From positions 1 to 13,268 of the forward strand of contig CAZFBR010000085.1 in assembly GCA_964517215.1 (NCBI GenBank): a stretch of 13,268 nucleotides of DNA, written 5' to 3'. Position numbers and translations under genes: made by a program. Of the stretch, positions 7,181-13,268 are shown in pieces (within the stretch, counting starts at the first letter, position 1; each line of letters begins with the position of its first letter). Below the pieces are notes generated by a model. The model did no database searches. It was not told where the DNA came from and worked only from the letters and a program-made list of their open reading frames with translations. Source of the stretch: CAZFBR01 sp035353495 [NCBI: uncultured bacterium] (GTDB lineage: Bacteria > DAOPZR01).

Positions 7181-8313
7181 TGGAAAAGCACGACAAGAAA
7201 CCCGCAGTCACCAATGCCGGCGACAAGCGGGTCATCGCCCGCATCACCGAGGAAGCGGACGGCATCTACCAGCGCATCCTCAAGAGCCAGAAACCGGAAA
7301 TCTCCTTTCCCGTCCGCGCCCTCTCGAACGTCAAATACGACGAGCGGCTCGGCTACTTCGAAATCGGGCGGCAGAAAAAGCACCGCACCATGTCGGTCGG
7401 CACGATCAAGACCTTCGCCCAGACCATGCGGCTGATGGCACTCTCCAAGGAACTGGTCGAAACCGACGATTTTGCCACCAAGAGAGATGCCTATTACCAG
7501 TCGAAAAACTGGGAGGAGGCGCGCTTTGACGCGCAGGAGGAATCCGACGCGGTCATGGACGACATCGAGGCGCTCTTCTCCACCTCGGGCGTCAGCCGCG
7601 AAGAGCTGCGCTACTACCCCGACGAGCACGGCGGCCAGGTCGCCGGCCAGCTCATCGTCATCGACCGCGACTGGGAAACCAAGAAGACCATCCGCATCGA
7701 CTGCACCGCCTTTGGCAGCGGCGCCTATTCCATCCCGTCGTCAGTCGAGCATTTCGGGTTCGAGACCAAGGCCAAGTTCATCCTCGCCATTGAGACGGGC
7801 GGTATGTTTCAGCGGCTGGCCGCGCACAATTTCTGGAAGAAGGCCAACTGCATCCTCGTCAGCATGGGGGGCGTGCCAACGCGTTCCTGCCGGCGCTTCA
7901 TCCGCCGGCTCTCCGACGAAAAGAAGATCCCCGTTTACGTCTTCGTCGACTGCGACCCGTACGGGATCGCCAACATCTACCGCACACTCAAGGTTGGCTC
8001 CGGCAATGCCGCGCATGTCTCGCGTTTCTTCTCCGTGCCCAAGGCCCATTTCCTCGGGGTCACCCCGAACGATATCGAGGACTTCAAGCTCCCCACCCAC
8101 CCGCTGAAGGAGATCGACATCAAACGGGCCAAGGATGCGCTGAAAAACGACCCCTTCTTCAAGCGCCACAAGCCGTGGCAGAAGGCGATCGACAAGCTCA
8201 TGGGGATGGGCGTCCGCGCCGAGCAGCAGGCCCTCGCCAAGTGGGGGCTCAATTACGTGCTCGACGAATATCTGCCCCGCAAGCTCAGGGAGCCCGGCAA
8301 GTTCCTGCCGTAG
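7180..8313 (+). CDS. top6A: DNA topoisomerase VI subunit A (Spo11-related cleaving subunit)
   Basis: Subunit A cuts both DNA strands through a tyrosine and a Toprim metal site, and is the homologue of the meiotic break-forming protein Spo11. Of 377 residues, the N-terminal winged-helix (5Y-CAP) domain contains KRDAYYQSKNW, where Tyr106 aligns with the catalytic tyrosine. The Toprim domain contains AIETGGMFQRL (Glu205) and VFVDCDPYGIANIY (Asp257 and Asp259), the three acidic metal ligands. The C-terminal KWGLNYVLDEYLPRKL is also typical. Length is normal for the family. The ATG at 7180 uses the last A of the top6B stop (TGATG) and has AGGAG nine bases upstream, so the two subunits are probably made in balanced amounts from one message. 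A strong terminator follows immediately. Both active-site sets are intact, so an active enzyme is expected. Confidence 0.96.
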   Translation: MEKHDKKPAVTNAGDKRVIARITEEADGIYQRILKSQKPEISFPVRALSNVKYDERLGYFEIGRQKKHRTMSVGTIKTFAQTMRLMALSKELVETDDFATKRDAYYQSKNWEEARFDAQEESDAVMDDIEALFSTSGVSREELRYYPDEHGGQVAGQLIVIDRDWETKKTIRIDCTAFGSGAYSIPSSVEHFGFETKAKFILAIETGGMFQRLAAHNFWKKANCILVSMGGVPTRSCRRFIRRLSDEKKIPVYVFVDCDPYGIANIYRTLKVGSGNAAHVSRFFSVPKAHFLGVTPNDIEDFKLPTHPLKEIDIKRAKDALKNDPFFKRHKPWQKAIDKLMGMGVRAEQQALAKWGLNYVLDEYLPRKLREPGKFLP

Positions 8314-8330
8314 CTGTTTACCGCACTCCA

Positions 8331-8357
8331 CCCGGCGCCTCCGGCGCCGGGTTTTTT
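8331..8357 (+). terminator. Rho-independent terminator of the top6BA operon
   Basis: Perfect nine-base stem CCCGGCGCC (8331-8339) / GGCGCCGGG (8343-8351) with a three-base loop, followed by six T (8352-8357), starting 17 bases after the top6A stop. On the opposite strand there is no T-run after the stem, so it acts only on + strand transcripts. Confidence 0.92.
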
Positions 8358-8433
8358 GTCGGTTGCCGACCGTTCCCGCCGTTACACTACGTGCGGGTTT
8401 GGCCAAGATCGCACCCGCGTCACCCAACCACAC

Positions 8434-8448
8434 CCGCACCGGGTGCGG
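8434..8448. other. GC-rich hairpin downstream of the nickel transporter operon
   Basis: CCGCACC and GGTGCGG form seven-base arms around a single G, inside the 129-base gap between the top6BA terminator and the cbiO stop. An alternative pairing joins GTGCGGGT near 8391-8398 with ACCCGCAC at 8432-8439. It may shield the 3' end of the - strand message, but no T-run follows, so it is not a convincing intrinsic terminator. The gap also has loosely repeated CACCCGC/CACCCA blocks. Confidence 0.35.
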
Positions 8449-8486
8449 CGCACCCAGCCACAGAATCCGCGCTGACACCCCCGACG

Positions 8487-9203
8487 TCAGTCAGCCGCAA
8501 GTCCGCAGCGCTGCAGCAGCGCCCGGTCGGCAAAAACCGTTTCCGTCGGCCCGTCCGCCATCAGCCGGCCGCCGGCCAGCACCAGCGTGCGCGGGCACAG
8601 CTCCCGCACCAGCGGCAGGTCGTGCGTGGCGATGATCCGGGTGTGTGCAAAACCCGCCAGCAGGGTGCGCACCCGGGCGCGCGCGCGCGGATCGAGGAAC
8701 GACGTCGGTTCGTCAAGCACGAGGATGTCCGGGCCCATGGCCAGCACCGCGGCGATGGCCGCCGCCCGCTTTTCACCCGCCGACAGGCGGTACGGCGGCC
8801 GGGCAGCGAGATGCTCCCCGCCCACGGCCGCCAGCGCCGCCGCCACCCGGGCCTGCACCTCGTCTTCGGGCAGGCCGAGATTGCGCGGCCCGAACGCAAC
8901 ATCCTCGCCCACCGTCGGCATGAACAGCTGGTCGTCAGGGTCCGGCATGACCATGCCCAGACAGCGGCGCACCGCCGCCAGCGTGGCCGCCGTCACCGGC
9001 AGGTCGCCCACCCGCACCTCGCCCGCCGTCGGCGTCAGCCAGCCATTCAGCAGCTGCAGCAACGTCGATTTGCCCGCACCGTTGGCCCCCACCAGCGCCA
9101 CCGCCTCGCCGTGGGTGACGCGCAGCGTCACCTCCTGCAGCGCCGGGGTGCCGTCGGGATACGCGTAGGAAACGCCCCGCAGTTCAACCAGATGATGGCT
9201 CAT
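8487..9203 (-). CDS. cbiO: ECF transporter ATPase for nickel/cobalt (CbiO/NikO)
   Basis: This is the ATP-hydrolysing subunit of an energy-coupling-factor importer for Ni2+ or Co2+. In the 238-residue protein Walker A is GANGAGKST (39-47), the Q-loop glutamine lies in PDDQLF (about 92), the ABC signature is LSAGEK (140-145), Walker B is LVLDEPTS (from 161) and the H-loop is IATHD (His194). The signature has Ala where Gly is usual (LSAGE for LSGGE), a mild variation. The start ATG 9203 gives MSHHLVELRGVSYAYPDG, the family-like beginning, and overlaps the cbiQ stop as ATGA. The same frame is open further upstream to 9557, but that extension is antisense-like sequence within cbiQ and not homologous. 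It is the last gene of nikR-cbiM-cbiQ-cbiO. A single ATPase gene is present, so a homodimer is expected. Confidence 0.93.
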   Translation of the reverse strand: MSHHLVELRGVSYAYPDGTPALQEVTLRVTHGEAVALVGANGAGKSTLLQLLNGWLTPTAGEVRVGDLPVTAATLAAVRRCLGMVMPDPDDQLFMPTVGEDVAFGPRNLGLPEDEVQARVAAALAAVGGEHLAARPPYRLSAGEKRAAAIAAVLAMGPDILVLDEPTSFLDPRARARVRTLLAGFAHTRIIATHDLPLVRELCPRTLVLAGGRLMADGPTETVFADRALLQRCGLAAD

Positions 9204-10000
9204 GCCATGCCGCCGCCGGCCAGCAACCGGTCCCAGGCCGTCACCCGCAGCGTCAGCAGGACGGCCAGCCAGGCGCCCGTCACCGCGGTATCGCGCAGCG
9301 TCCAGCGCAGCGTGCGGGCCAGGCGAATGGTGCCGTCGAAGCCGCGGCAGCGCATGGCATAGTGCACCCGTGCCGCACGGTCCATGCTGCGCAGCAGCAG
9401 CCGGGCCAGCAGGTGGCCGGCCACCCGCAGCGTCAGCGGGCGGCCGGCGCTGCGCAAGGCAAATGCCCCGCGCAGCTGCGCCAGCTGTTCCAGCACCACA
9501 AACAGGTAGCGGTAGACCAGCATCAGCTGCACCACCATCACCCGCGGCACCCCGCACGCCGCCAGCGCACGCGCCAGCGGGCTGACGCCCGTCGTCGCCA
9601 GCAGCACCGTCGCTGCGGTCACCGTCAGCGCCACCCGCACGAGCAGCGAGGCGCAGGTCACCATCCCGGCGGTGACGGTCATTCCCCCCAGCGTTGCCAC
9701 CGGCATGCGGTCAAACCAGATATTGCTCGCGCCCAGGAACAGCACCAGCGGCAGCGTCCACAGCACGCGCGTCACCAGGTAGCGCACCGGCACGCCGCCG
9801 GCAGCGGCCAGCGCCAGGGGGAACACCGCAAACGGCAGCAGCGCCCCGATTTCCCGCGGCGGATACGACAGCACCAGCACGATGAACGCCAGCGTCACCA
9901 GCAGTTTGCCGCGCGGATCGAGCGTATGGATGCCGCTGGTGCCCGCCGCCAGCCGGTCAAGCCGGCCCAGTTCCGCGAGCGCGGCAGCCGGGGTGTTCAA
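9200..10000 (-). CDS. cbiQ: ECF transporter transmembrane subunit CbiQ/NikQ
   Basis: CbiQ is the EcfT-type membrane protein that links the substrate-binding CbiM to the ATPase. It is 266 residues long, with several hydrophobic segments. The cytoplasmic coupling helices end in the two Ala-x-x-x-Arg-Ser/Gly motifs of the family: AFALRS (169-174) and AMRCRG (215-220), which contact the ATPase dimer. HTLDPRGKLL near the N-terminus is also typical. The only suitable start in frame is TTG at 10000, five bases from the cbiM stop; GAGG lies two bases upstream, so initiation is probably helped by coupling to cbiM. The cbiO start overlaps its stop by four bases. Substrate (nickel rather than cobalt) is inferred from the adjacent nikR. 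Complete and apparently functional. Confidence 0.92.
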   Translation of the reverse strand: MNTPAAALAELGRLDRLAAGTSGIHTLDPRGKLLVTLAFIVLVLSYPPREIGALLPFAVFPLALAAAGGVPVRYLVTRVLWTLPLVLFLGASNIWFDRMPVATLGGMTVTAGMVTCASLLVRVALTVTAATVLLATTGVSPLARALAACGVPRVMVVQLMLVYRYLFVVLEQLAQLRGAFALRSAGRPLTLRVAGHLLARLLLRSMDRAARVHYAMRCRGFDGTIRLARTLRWTLRDTAVTGAWLAVLLTLRVTAWDRLLAGGGMA

Positions 10001-10004
10001 CGCC

Positions 10005-11021
10005 TCACGCCGCTGCCGGCCGCCGGCGGCAGCGCAGCAGCCGGCCCGCCAGCAGCGCGACGCCCAAGGTCATACCCGCACCCAGCAGTCCAGCCGCGGT
10101 TGTGCCCGGATCGACCGCCGGCCAGGCCGGCGGCGCCGCAGCTACCGCTGCCGGCGCCGGGAAGGCATACCCGGGCATGAAGGCCGTCAGTTCTTGCACC
10201 CGTGCCAGCACACCATGCAGCGCATAATGCGCCTCCAGTTCCGTCGTGCCGGCAGTCCGCGCCAGTGCCCATTCCAAACCATCGGGATGGGTCGAGGCGA
10301 ACCACGCCACGATACCCCCTAAGAACACGGTCAGTAGCAGCAGGCCAGCCAGTACCGGACGCAGCGAACCGGTTGCCGGCAGCGCCGGGCGCAGCAGCTC
10401 CGGCCGCGCCGCATACACCGTCTGCAGCACCACCGCCGTGGCCAGCCCCTCCACCACCCCGATGGCCAGGTGGATGGGCTGCATCAGCATGACGAAATGC
10501 ATGAACGGCAGCGCGGTGATGCCCGACAGTTTCGTCTCCATGACCACGCTAAACGCGCCCCCCTGCAGAGCCAGCACCACGCCGGCAACCGTCGCCAGCC
10601 AGAGCCGCGCACCGCCCGCCGCTGTTGCCATGAGCGGACGGAACAGCAGCGGGCAGATCACAAAACAGGGCCAGAATCCCAGGTTGAACAGGTTGCAGCC
10701 GTAGGCCAAGAGGCCGCCGTCGGCAAAGAACAGCGCCTGAATCGCCAGAACCGAGGCCAGGGCGATGAACGCCGCGTGCGGTCCGAGCAGGGCGGCGAGC
10801 AGGATGCCGCCGCCGATATGCCCGCTCGATCCGGTAAGCGGTATGGTGAAATTCAGCATCTGCCCGGCAAAAACAAATGCCCCGGTCACACCCATGAGCG
10901 GCACGAGCCGGTCGTCATTCGCCTGCGCCACCTGCCGGGCGCTGCAGGCCAGCAGTCCACCGCTCACCACCGTCATCGCCACGCCGACCGCCGGTGAGAC
11001 CAGCGCATCCGCCATGTGCAT
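10005..11021 (-). CDS. cbiM: Nickel/cobalt-binding ECF membrane subunit, CbiM fused to CbiN-like PDGLE domain (NikMN type)
   Basis: This subunit binds the metal and carries it across the membrane. The mature protein must begin exactly Met-His because the amino terminus and His2 coordinate the metal. Here it starts MHMADALVSP, with His68 in TGSSGHIGGG as a further expected ligand. AGGAG lies eight bases before ATG 11021. Of 338 residues, about 1-210 is the CbiM region with multiple hydrophobic helices. The rest is a CbiN/NikN-like extension with a membrane helix, the THPDGLEW motif (Pro246-Trp251), an Ala/Pro-rich linker and a terminal helix ending in a basic tail. With the fusion, no separate cbiN gene is needed, and cbiM-cbiQ-cbiO is a complete importer. 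It begins one base after the nikR stop. Nickel rather than cobalt is inferred from nikR. Confidence 0.92.
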   Translation of the reverse strand: MHMADALVSPAVGVAMTVVSGGLLACSARQVAQANDDRLVPLMGVTGAFVFAGQMLNFTIPLTGSSGHIGGGILLAALLGPHAAFIALASVLAIQALFFADGGLLAYGCNLFNLGFWPCFVICPLLFRPLMATAAGGARLWLATVAGVVLALQGGAFSVVMETKLSGITALPFMHFVMLMQPIHLAIGVVEGLATAVVLQTVYAARPELLRPALPATGSLRPVLAGLLLLTVFLGGIVAWFASTHPDGLEWALARTAGTTELEAHYALHGVLARVQELTAFMPGYAFPAPAAVAAAPPAWPAVDPGTTAAGLLGAGMTLGVALLAGRLLRCRRRPAAA

Positions 11022-11022
11022 G

Positions 11023-11460
11023 TCAGTTTCTCCTGCGAACCGGTTGCGGCACCCCGGCCGTTGCCGCCATCGTCAGCATGCTCACCTGCACCGCCTTGAC
11101 CGATTTCAGCTTGGCCACCAGCCGCCGGACGGCCGCCATCTCCCCGCGGACCACCACCAGTTCGAGGCAATGATGATGATCCAGGTGAATATGCTGGGTT
11201 GATACCACCAGTTCACCGAAATCGTGCTGGATCGCCATCAGGCGCCGCACCGCCGCGCCCCGGTGGTGGTCATAGAGCAGGCCGACTGCGCCCGCCACCA
11301 CGCCCCCCCGCTGCGCTGTCTGCCGGGTCAGCGCGTCGCCAATCAGCGCCTTGACCGCCTCCGAACGGGTGGGATACCCTTCACCTTTCACCAGCCGGTC
11401 GAACCGGGCAAACAGCTCCCCGTCCAGCGACACCGAAAACCGCGCCACACCCCGCACCAT
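11023..11460 (-). CDS. nikR: Nickel-responsive transcriptional regulator NikR
   Basis: NikR is a ribbon-helix-helix repressor that binds DNA when nickel is plentiful and usually shuts off nickel uptake genes. The 145-residue protein has a DNA-binding half (ARFSVSLDGELFARFDRLV, then YPTRSEAVKALI, about residues 5-45) and an ACT-like metal domain. The nickel ligands can be placed by the E. coli pattern (His76, His87, His89, Cys95): here His79, His90, His92 and Cys98, in QHDFGELVVSTQHIHLDHHH and the Cys after it. All four are present, with extra histidines at 95-97. The start is ATG 11460 with GGAGGG three bases upstream; GTG at codon 2 is a possible alternative. It heads the operon nikR-cbiM-cbiQ-cbiO, so it probably regulates itself and the importer through the promoter at 11488-11516. 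Confidence 0.95.
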   Translation of the reverse strand: MVRGVARFSVSLDGELFARFDRLVKGEGYPTRSEAVKALIGDALTRQTAQRGGVVAGAVGLLYDHHRGAAVRRLMAIQHDFGELVVSTQHIHLDHHHCLELVVVRGEMAAVRRLVAKLKSVKAVQVSMLTMAATAGVPQPVRRRN

Positions 11461-11470
11461 ACGCCCTCCG

Positions 11471-11496
11471 GTATTACGTTTTCGATAATTGTATTA
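11471..11496. promoter_or_regulatory. Candidate NikR operator overlapping the nikR promoter
   Basis: GTATTA occurs twice on the + strand, at 11471-11476 and 11491-11496, with starts 20 bases apart, flanking the predicted transcription start. GTATTA resembles the GTATGA half-site of the E. coli NikR operator, but that operator is an inverted repeat and these copies are direct. Weak inverted pairs also overlap (ATTA at 11473-11476 with TAAT at 11486-11489). The position fits repression; the sequence match is only partial. Confidence 0.35.
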
Positions 11497-11516
11497 TTGT
11501 GCTGCGGGGCTGTCAA
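11488..11516 (-). promoter_or_regulatory. Near-consensus promoter for nikR-cbiMQO
   Basis: On the - strand a perfect TTGACA (11516-11511), a 17-base spacer and TACAAT (11493-11488), one mismatch from consensus. The TGA of TTGACA is the stop codon of the upstream ferredoxin/NuoB-like gene (11513-11515). Transcription should begin near 11481, giving a leader of about 20 bases with GGAGGG before the nikR ATG. Confidence 0.75.
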
Positions 11517-12277
11517 ACCGCCGGGTGCCGGCCGAGCAGGCGCAGCAGGCCGTCAAGAATGGTGATCGGATGCGGCGGGCAGCCCAAGATATACAGATCC
11601 ACCGGCACCAGTCCCGCCGCGCCGTCATGCTGTTCCGGATGGCCGACGAACGAGCCGCCGCTAATGGCGCAGGCCCCGACCGCAATCACCAGCCGCGACT
11701 CAAAAAGCGCCTCCCAGGTCTTGCGCAAACCGAGTGCCATATTGTTCGTCACCGGGCCGGTAATGAGCAGGCCGTCGGCATGGCGCGGCGAGGCGACAAA
11801 GCTGATCCCGAACCGCCCAAGATCGAACACCACCGTCGTCAGCACATTGGTGTCCGCCTCGCAGGCGTTGCACCCGCCCGCGCTGACCTGGCGCAGTTTC
11901 AGCGAACGCCCGAACACCCGCCGCATCTCCGCCGTCAGCGCCTCCGCGCGATGCGCCTCGCCTGCGGTAACCAGGGCGCCCCGCGCGCGCGCCGCCAGGG
12001 CATAGTCGCGCGAGAAACTGATCGCCTGCCGCGGGCAGGCGGCAGCGCATTCGCCGCAGAACAGGCACCGGCCCAGGTTGATGGCCGTCGCGCCCGGGGC
12101 GGCGGCGACCGCCGCGGTCGGGCACACGGCGGCGCACGCGCCGCAATTGTCGCAGCGCGCCTGATCAATCACCGGCCGGCCACGGAAACGGTCCGGCAGC
12201 ACGGGTTCGCCGTCGGGAAATGCCACCGTGCGGTGCCGCTGCCGGCAGCGCTCGCGCAGAATGTTCAGCAGACTCAC
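11513..12277 (-). CDS. Fused 2[4Fe-4S] ferredoxin and NuoB/HycG-like small subunit (hydrogenase-4/Ehr-type complex)
   Basis: This protein joins two electron-transfer subunits that are usually separate in complex-I-like and formate-hydrogenlyase-like complexes. The ferredoxin part (HyfH/HycF-like) has CDNCGACAAVCP (Cys42, 45, 48, 52) and CLFCGECAAACP (Cys71, 74, 77, 81). The NuoB-like part (HyfI/HycG) has the four ligands of the proximal cluster: GGCNAC (Cys136, Cys139), VGACAISGG (Cys203) and LGCPPHP (Cys233), plus FVASPRHADGLLITGPVT. I chose GTG 12277 because AAGGAG lies eight bases upstream; an in-frame ATG at 12310 would overlap the upstream gene and has no such site. That gives 254 residues. 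It follows the large-subunit gene by 22 bases, so both are expected in one complex. All iron-sulfur ligands are present. It should pass electrons between a soluble donor or acceptor and the membrane module. Confidence 0.88.
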   Translation of the reverse strand: MSLLNILRERCRQRHRTVAFPDGEPVLPDRFRGRPVIDQARCDNCGACAAVCPTAAVAAAPGATAINLGRCLFCGECAAACPRQAISFSRDYALAARARGALVTAGEAHRAEALTAEMRRVFGRSLKLRQVSAGGCNACEADTNVLTTVVFDLGRFGISFVASPRHADGLLITGPVTNNMALGLRKTWEALFESRLVIAVGACAISGGSFVGHPEQHDGAAGLVPVDLYILGCPPHPITILDGLLRLLGRHPAV

Positions 12278-12299
12278 CGTCGGCACTCCTTTTCCCGGC

Positions 12300-13268
12300 T
12301 CACCGGTCAAACCCGCAGTACGACAGGTTGAAGCTCTTGTTGCACAGCGGGAAATCGGAAATCGCCTCGCCGCGCAGCGCCAGCGCCAGCCCGGACCAGT
12401 TGTGGAACGACGGATCGACCACGCTGTAGGCGCTGAATTGTCCCGCGCCGTCCGTCACCGCCGCATGGCACAGCTCGCCGCGCCAGCCCTCGACCAGCGC
12501 CGCGGCAAACATGTCGCCGCGCGGGGCCGGCACCGCTGTGCGCACCGGGCCGGCGGCGAGCGCCTGCGACTGCTCATTGATGAATTCCAGGGAATTGCCG
12601 AGCTCCAGCCAGCGCACGTAGGCCCGGGCCAGCACATCGCCCCCCTCGCGCACCGCCGGCGCCACCGGCACCGCGGCATAATGCCCGAGCGGGAACTCGA
12701 ACCGCGCGTCCATCTCCACGCCGCAGGCGCGCGCCGCCACCCCGACCAGCCCCAACTTGCGCGCCGCTTCCGCACTCACCGTTCCTGTCCCCTCGAACCG
12801 CGCCATCACCGACGACGATTCCCACAACAGGCCCGCCGCGCCGGTCACATCACGCGCCGCCGCTGCCAGCCGCCGCCGCAACTCCGCCAGCCGTTCCTCG
12901 TCCGCATCCCAGGCCGTGCCGCCCGGGCGGACCAGGCCGCGCCCGAACCGGTTGCCGCACAGCAGCGCGGTCATATTCAGATAGTCGCCGCGGATCCGGC
13001 CGCAGAACGAGGCGGTGGGCAGAAACCCGACATCACCCGCCAGCGCGCCGAGGTCGCCGGTATGATTGGCGAGACGTTCGAGTTCCAGCGCGATGGCGCG
13101 CAGCACCAGTCCGCGCGGCGCGGCCGCCACTCCGCCCAGCGCCTCCAGGACATGGCAATACGCCATGGCATGACCGACGCTCGTGTCGCCCGCCAGGGTT
13201 TCCAGCTGATACATGCTGCGCGGATGCGGGCCGCCGCGCAGCGCCCGGACAATACCCCGGTGCTGGTA
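12300..13268 (-). CDS. Hydrogenase-4/NuoD-like large subunit lacking the canonical NiFe cysteine pairs (N-terminus outside window)
   Basis: The frame is open to the window edge (YQHRGIVRAL upstream of the first in-frame ATG at 13214), so the N-terminus is missing; 322 residues are visible. It belongs to the NuoD/HycE/HyfG family: YQHRGI, AYCHVLEALGG, LELERLANHTGDLGALAGD and the helix-rich body. Active group 4 hydrogenases carry an N-terminal Arg-x-Cys-Gly-x-Cys and a C-terminal Asp-Pro-Cys-x-x-Cys. Here the first site reads TLAGDTSVGH, Ala and Thr replacing both cysteines. The C-terminus ends DFPLCNKSFNLSYCGFDR, where only one Cys aligns with the expected pair. A normal NiFe centre is therefore not expected. 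This pattern fits the energy-converting-hydrogenase-related (Ehr) group, or a complex-I-like quinone module. It is followed by the ferredoxin/NuoB-like gene; membrane subunits would lie beyond the window. Confidence 0.87.
   Translation of the reverse strand, partial: YQHRGIVRALRGGPHPRSMYQLETLAGDTSVGHAMAYCHVLEALGGVAAAPRGLVLRAIALELERLANHTGDLGALAGDVGFLPTASFCGRIRGDYLNMTALLCGNRFGRGLVRPGGTAWDADEERLAELRRRLAAAARDVTGAAGLLWESSSVMARFEGTGTVSAEAARKLGLVGVAARACGVEMDARFEFPLGHYAAVPVAPAVREGGDVLARAYVRWLELGNSLEFINEQSQALAAGPVRTAVPAPRGDMFAAALVEGWRGELCHAAVTDGAGQFSAYSVVDPSFHNWSGLALALRGEAISDFPLCNKSFNLSYCGFDR

Noticed and set aside
8175-9362. Open + strand frame running from the top6A end through the terminator and opposite cbiO
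   Set aside because: It passes through a strong intrinsic terminator and lies opposite a clear ATPase gene; its translation is low-complexity Arg/His/Gln-rich sequence.
9204-9557. N-terminal extension of the cbiO frame up to 9557
   Set aside because: The extension lies wholly within cbiQ in another frame; the family-like start MSHHLVELRG at 9203 has the ATGA overlap expected of an operon.
9362-10180. Open + strand frame opposite cbiQ and the cbiM end
   Set aside because: Gln/His/Arg-rich antisense translation with no domain; the opposite strand encodes complete cbiQ with coupling motifs.
12278-12310. Start of the ferredoxin/NuoB-like gene at ATG 12310
   Set aside because: It would overlap the end of the large-subunit gene and place AAGGAG inside the coding region; GTG 12277 has that site at eight bases.
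12300-13268. Annotating the large subunit as an active [NiFe] hydrogenase on the basis of the adjacent nickel genes
   Set aside because: Both N-terminal ligand cysteines are replaced and only one C-terminal cysteine can be aligned, so the sequence does not support a canonical NiFe centre.

Overview
The window looks like part of a high-GC bacterial genome or metagenomic contig. From about position 500 onward the sequence is strongly GC-rich, with compact, often overlapping gene pairs and readable TTGACA-type promoters. The gene set is bacterial (PurH, PhoH, GlgC, NikR with an ECF nickel importer, complex-I/hydrogenase-4-type subunits), but it includes both subunits of DNA topoisomerase VI, which is mainly archaeal and only patchily found in bacteria. 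No rRNA or tRNA is present to fix the lineage, and I do not name a phylum. The first ~430 bases have much lower GC (about half G+C in the part I counted) and carry the end of a response regulator and the start of a membrane protein. The membrane protein and the glgC gene facing it are both cut off at the same place, around 430-436. That point is either a rearrangement or a contig mis-join.

Layout: (1) 1-435, low-GC segment, + strand: response-regulator C-terminal part and a truncated membrane-protein N-terminus. (2) 435-4120, - strand operon purH > phoH > glgC (3'-truncated), with a strong extended -10 promoter at 4140-4167. (3) 4164-5089, - strand pair of membrane-anchored proteins of unknown function: a pseudopilin (GspG)-like domain protein, then a Zn-knuckle/three-helix membrane protein, joined by an ATGA overlap and with their own promoter. 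(4) 5090-5407, divergent control region. (5) 5408-8313, + strand operon top6B-top6A, ended by a clear rho-independent terminator at 8331-8357. The B subunit has a ~75-residue Lys/Ala/Pro-rich, histone-H1-like N-terminal tail. (6) 8487-11460, - strand operon nikR > cbiM(N) > cbiQ > cbiO, a nickel-responsive regulator and complete ECF nickel importer, with a near-consensus promoter. (7) 11513-13268, - strand: a large subunit related to group 4 hydrogenases (open at the window edge), followed by a fused 2[4Fe-4S] ferredoxin/NuoB-like small subunit.

The most interesting biology is in regions 5 and 7. Region 7 belongs to the hydrogenase-4/complex-I family. Its large subunit lacks three of the four cysteines that hold the NiFe site, so it resembles the energy-converting-hydrogenase-related (Ehr) complexes rather than an active hydrogenase, yet it sits directly upstream of a nickel uptake operon. 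Region 5 is a complete topoisomerase VI with all key residues visible. In two places the -35 TTGAC of an internal promoter contains the TGA stop codon of the preceding gene, a compact way to insulate adjacent units.
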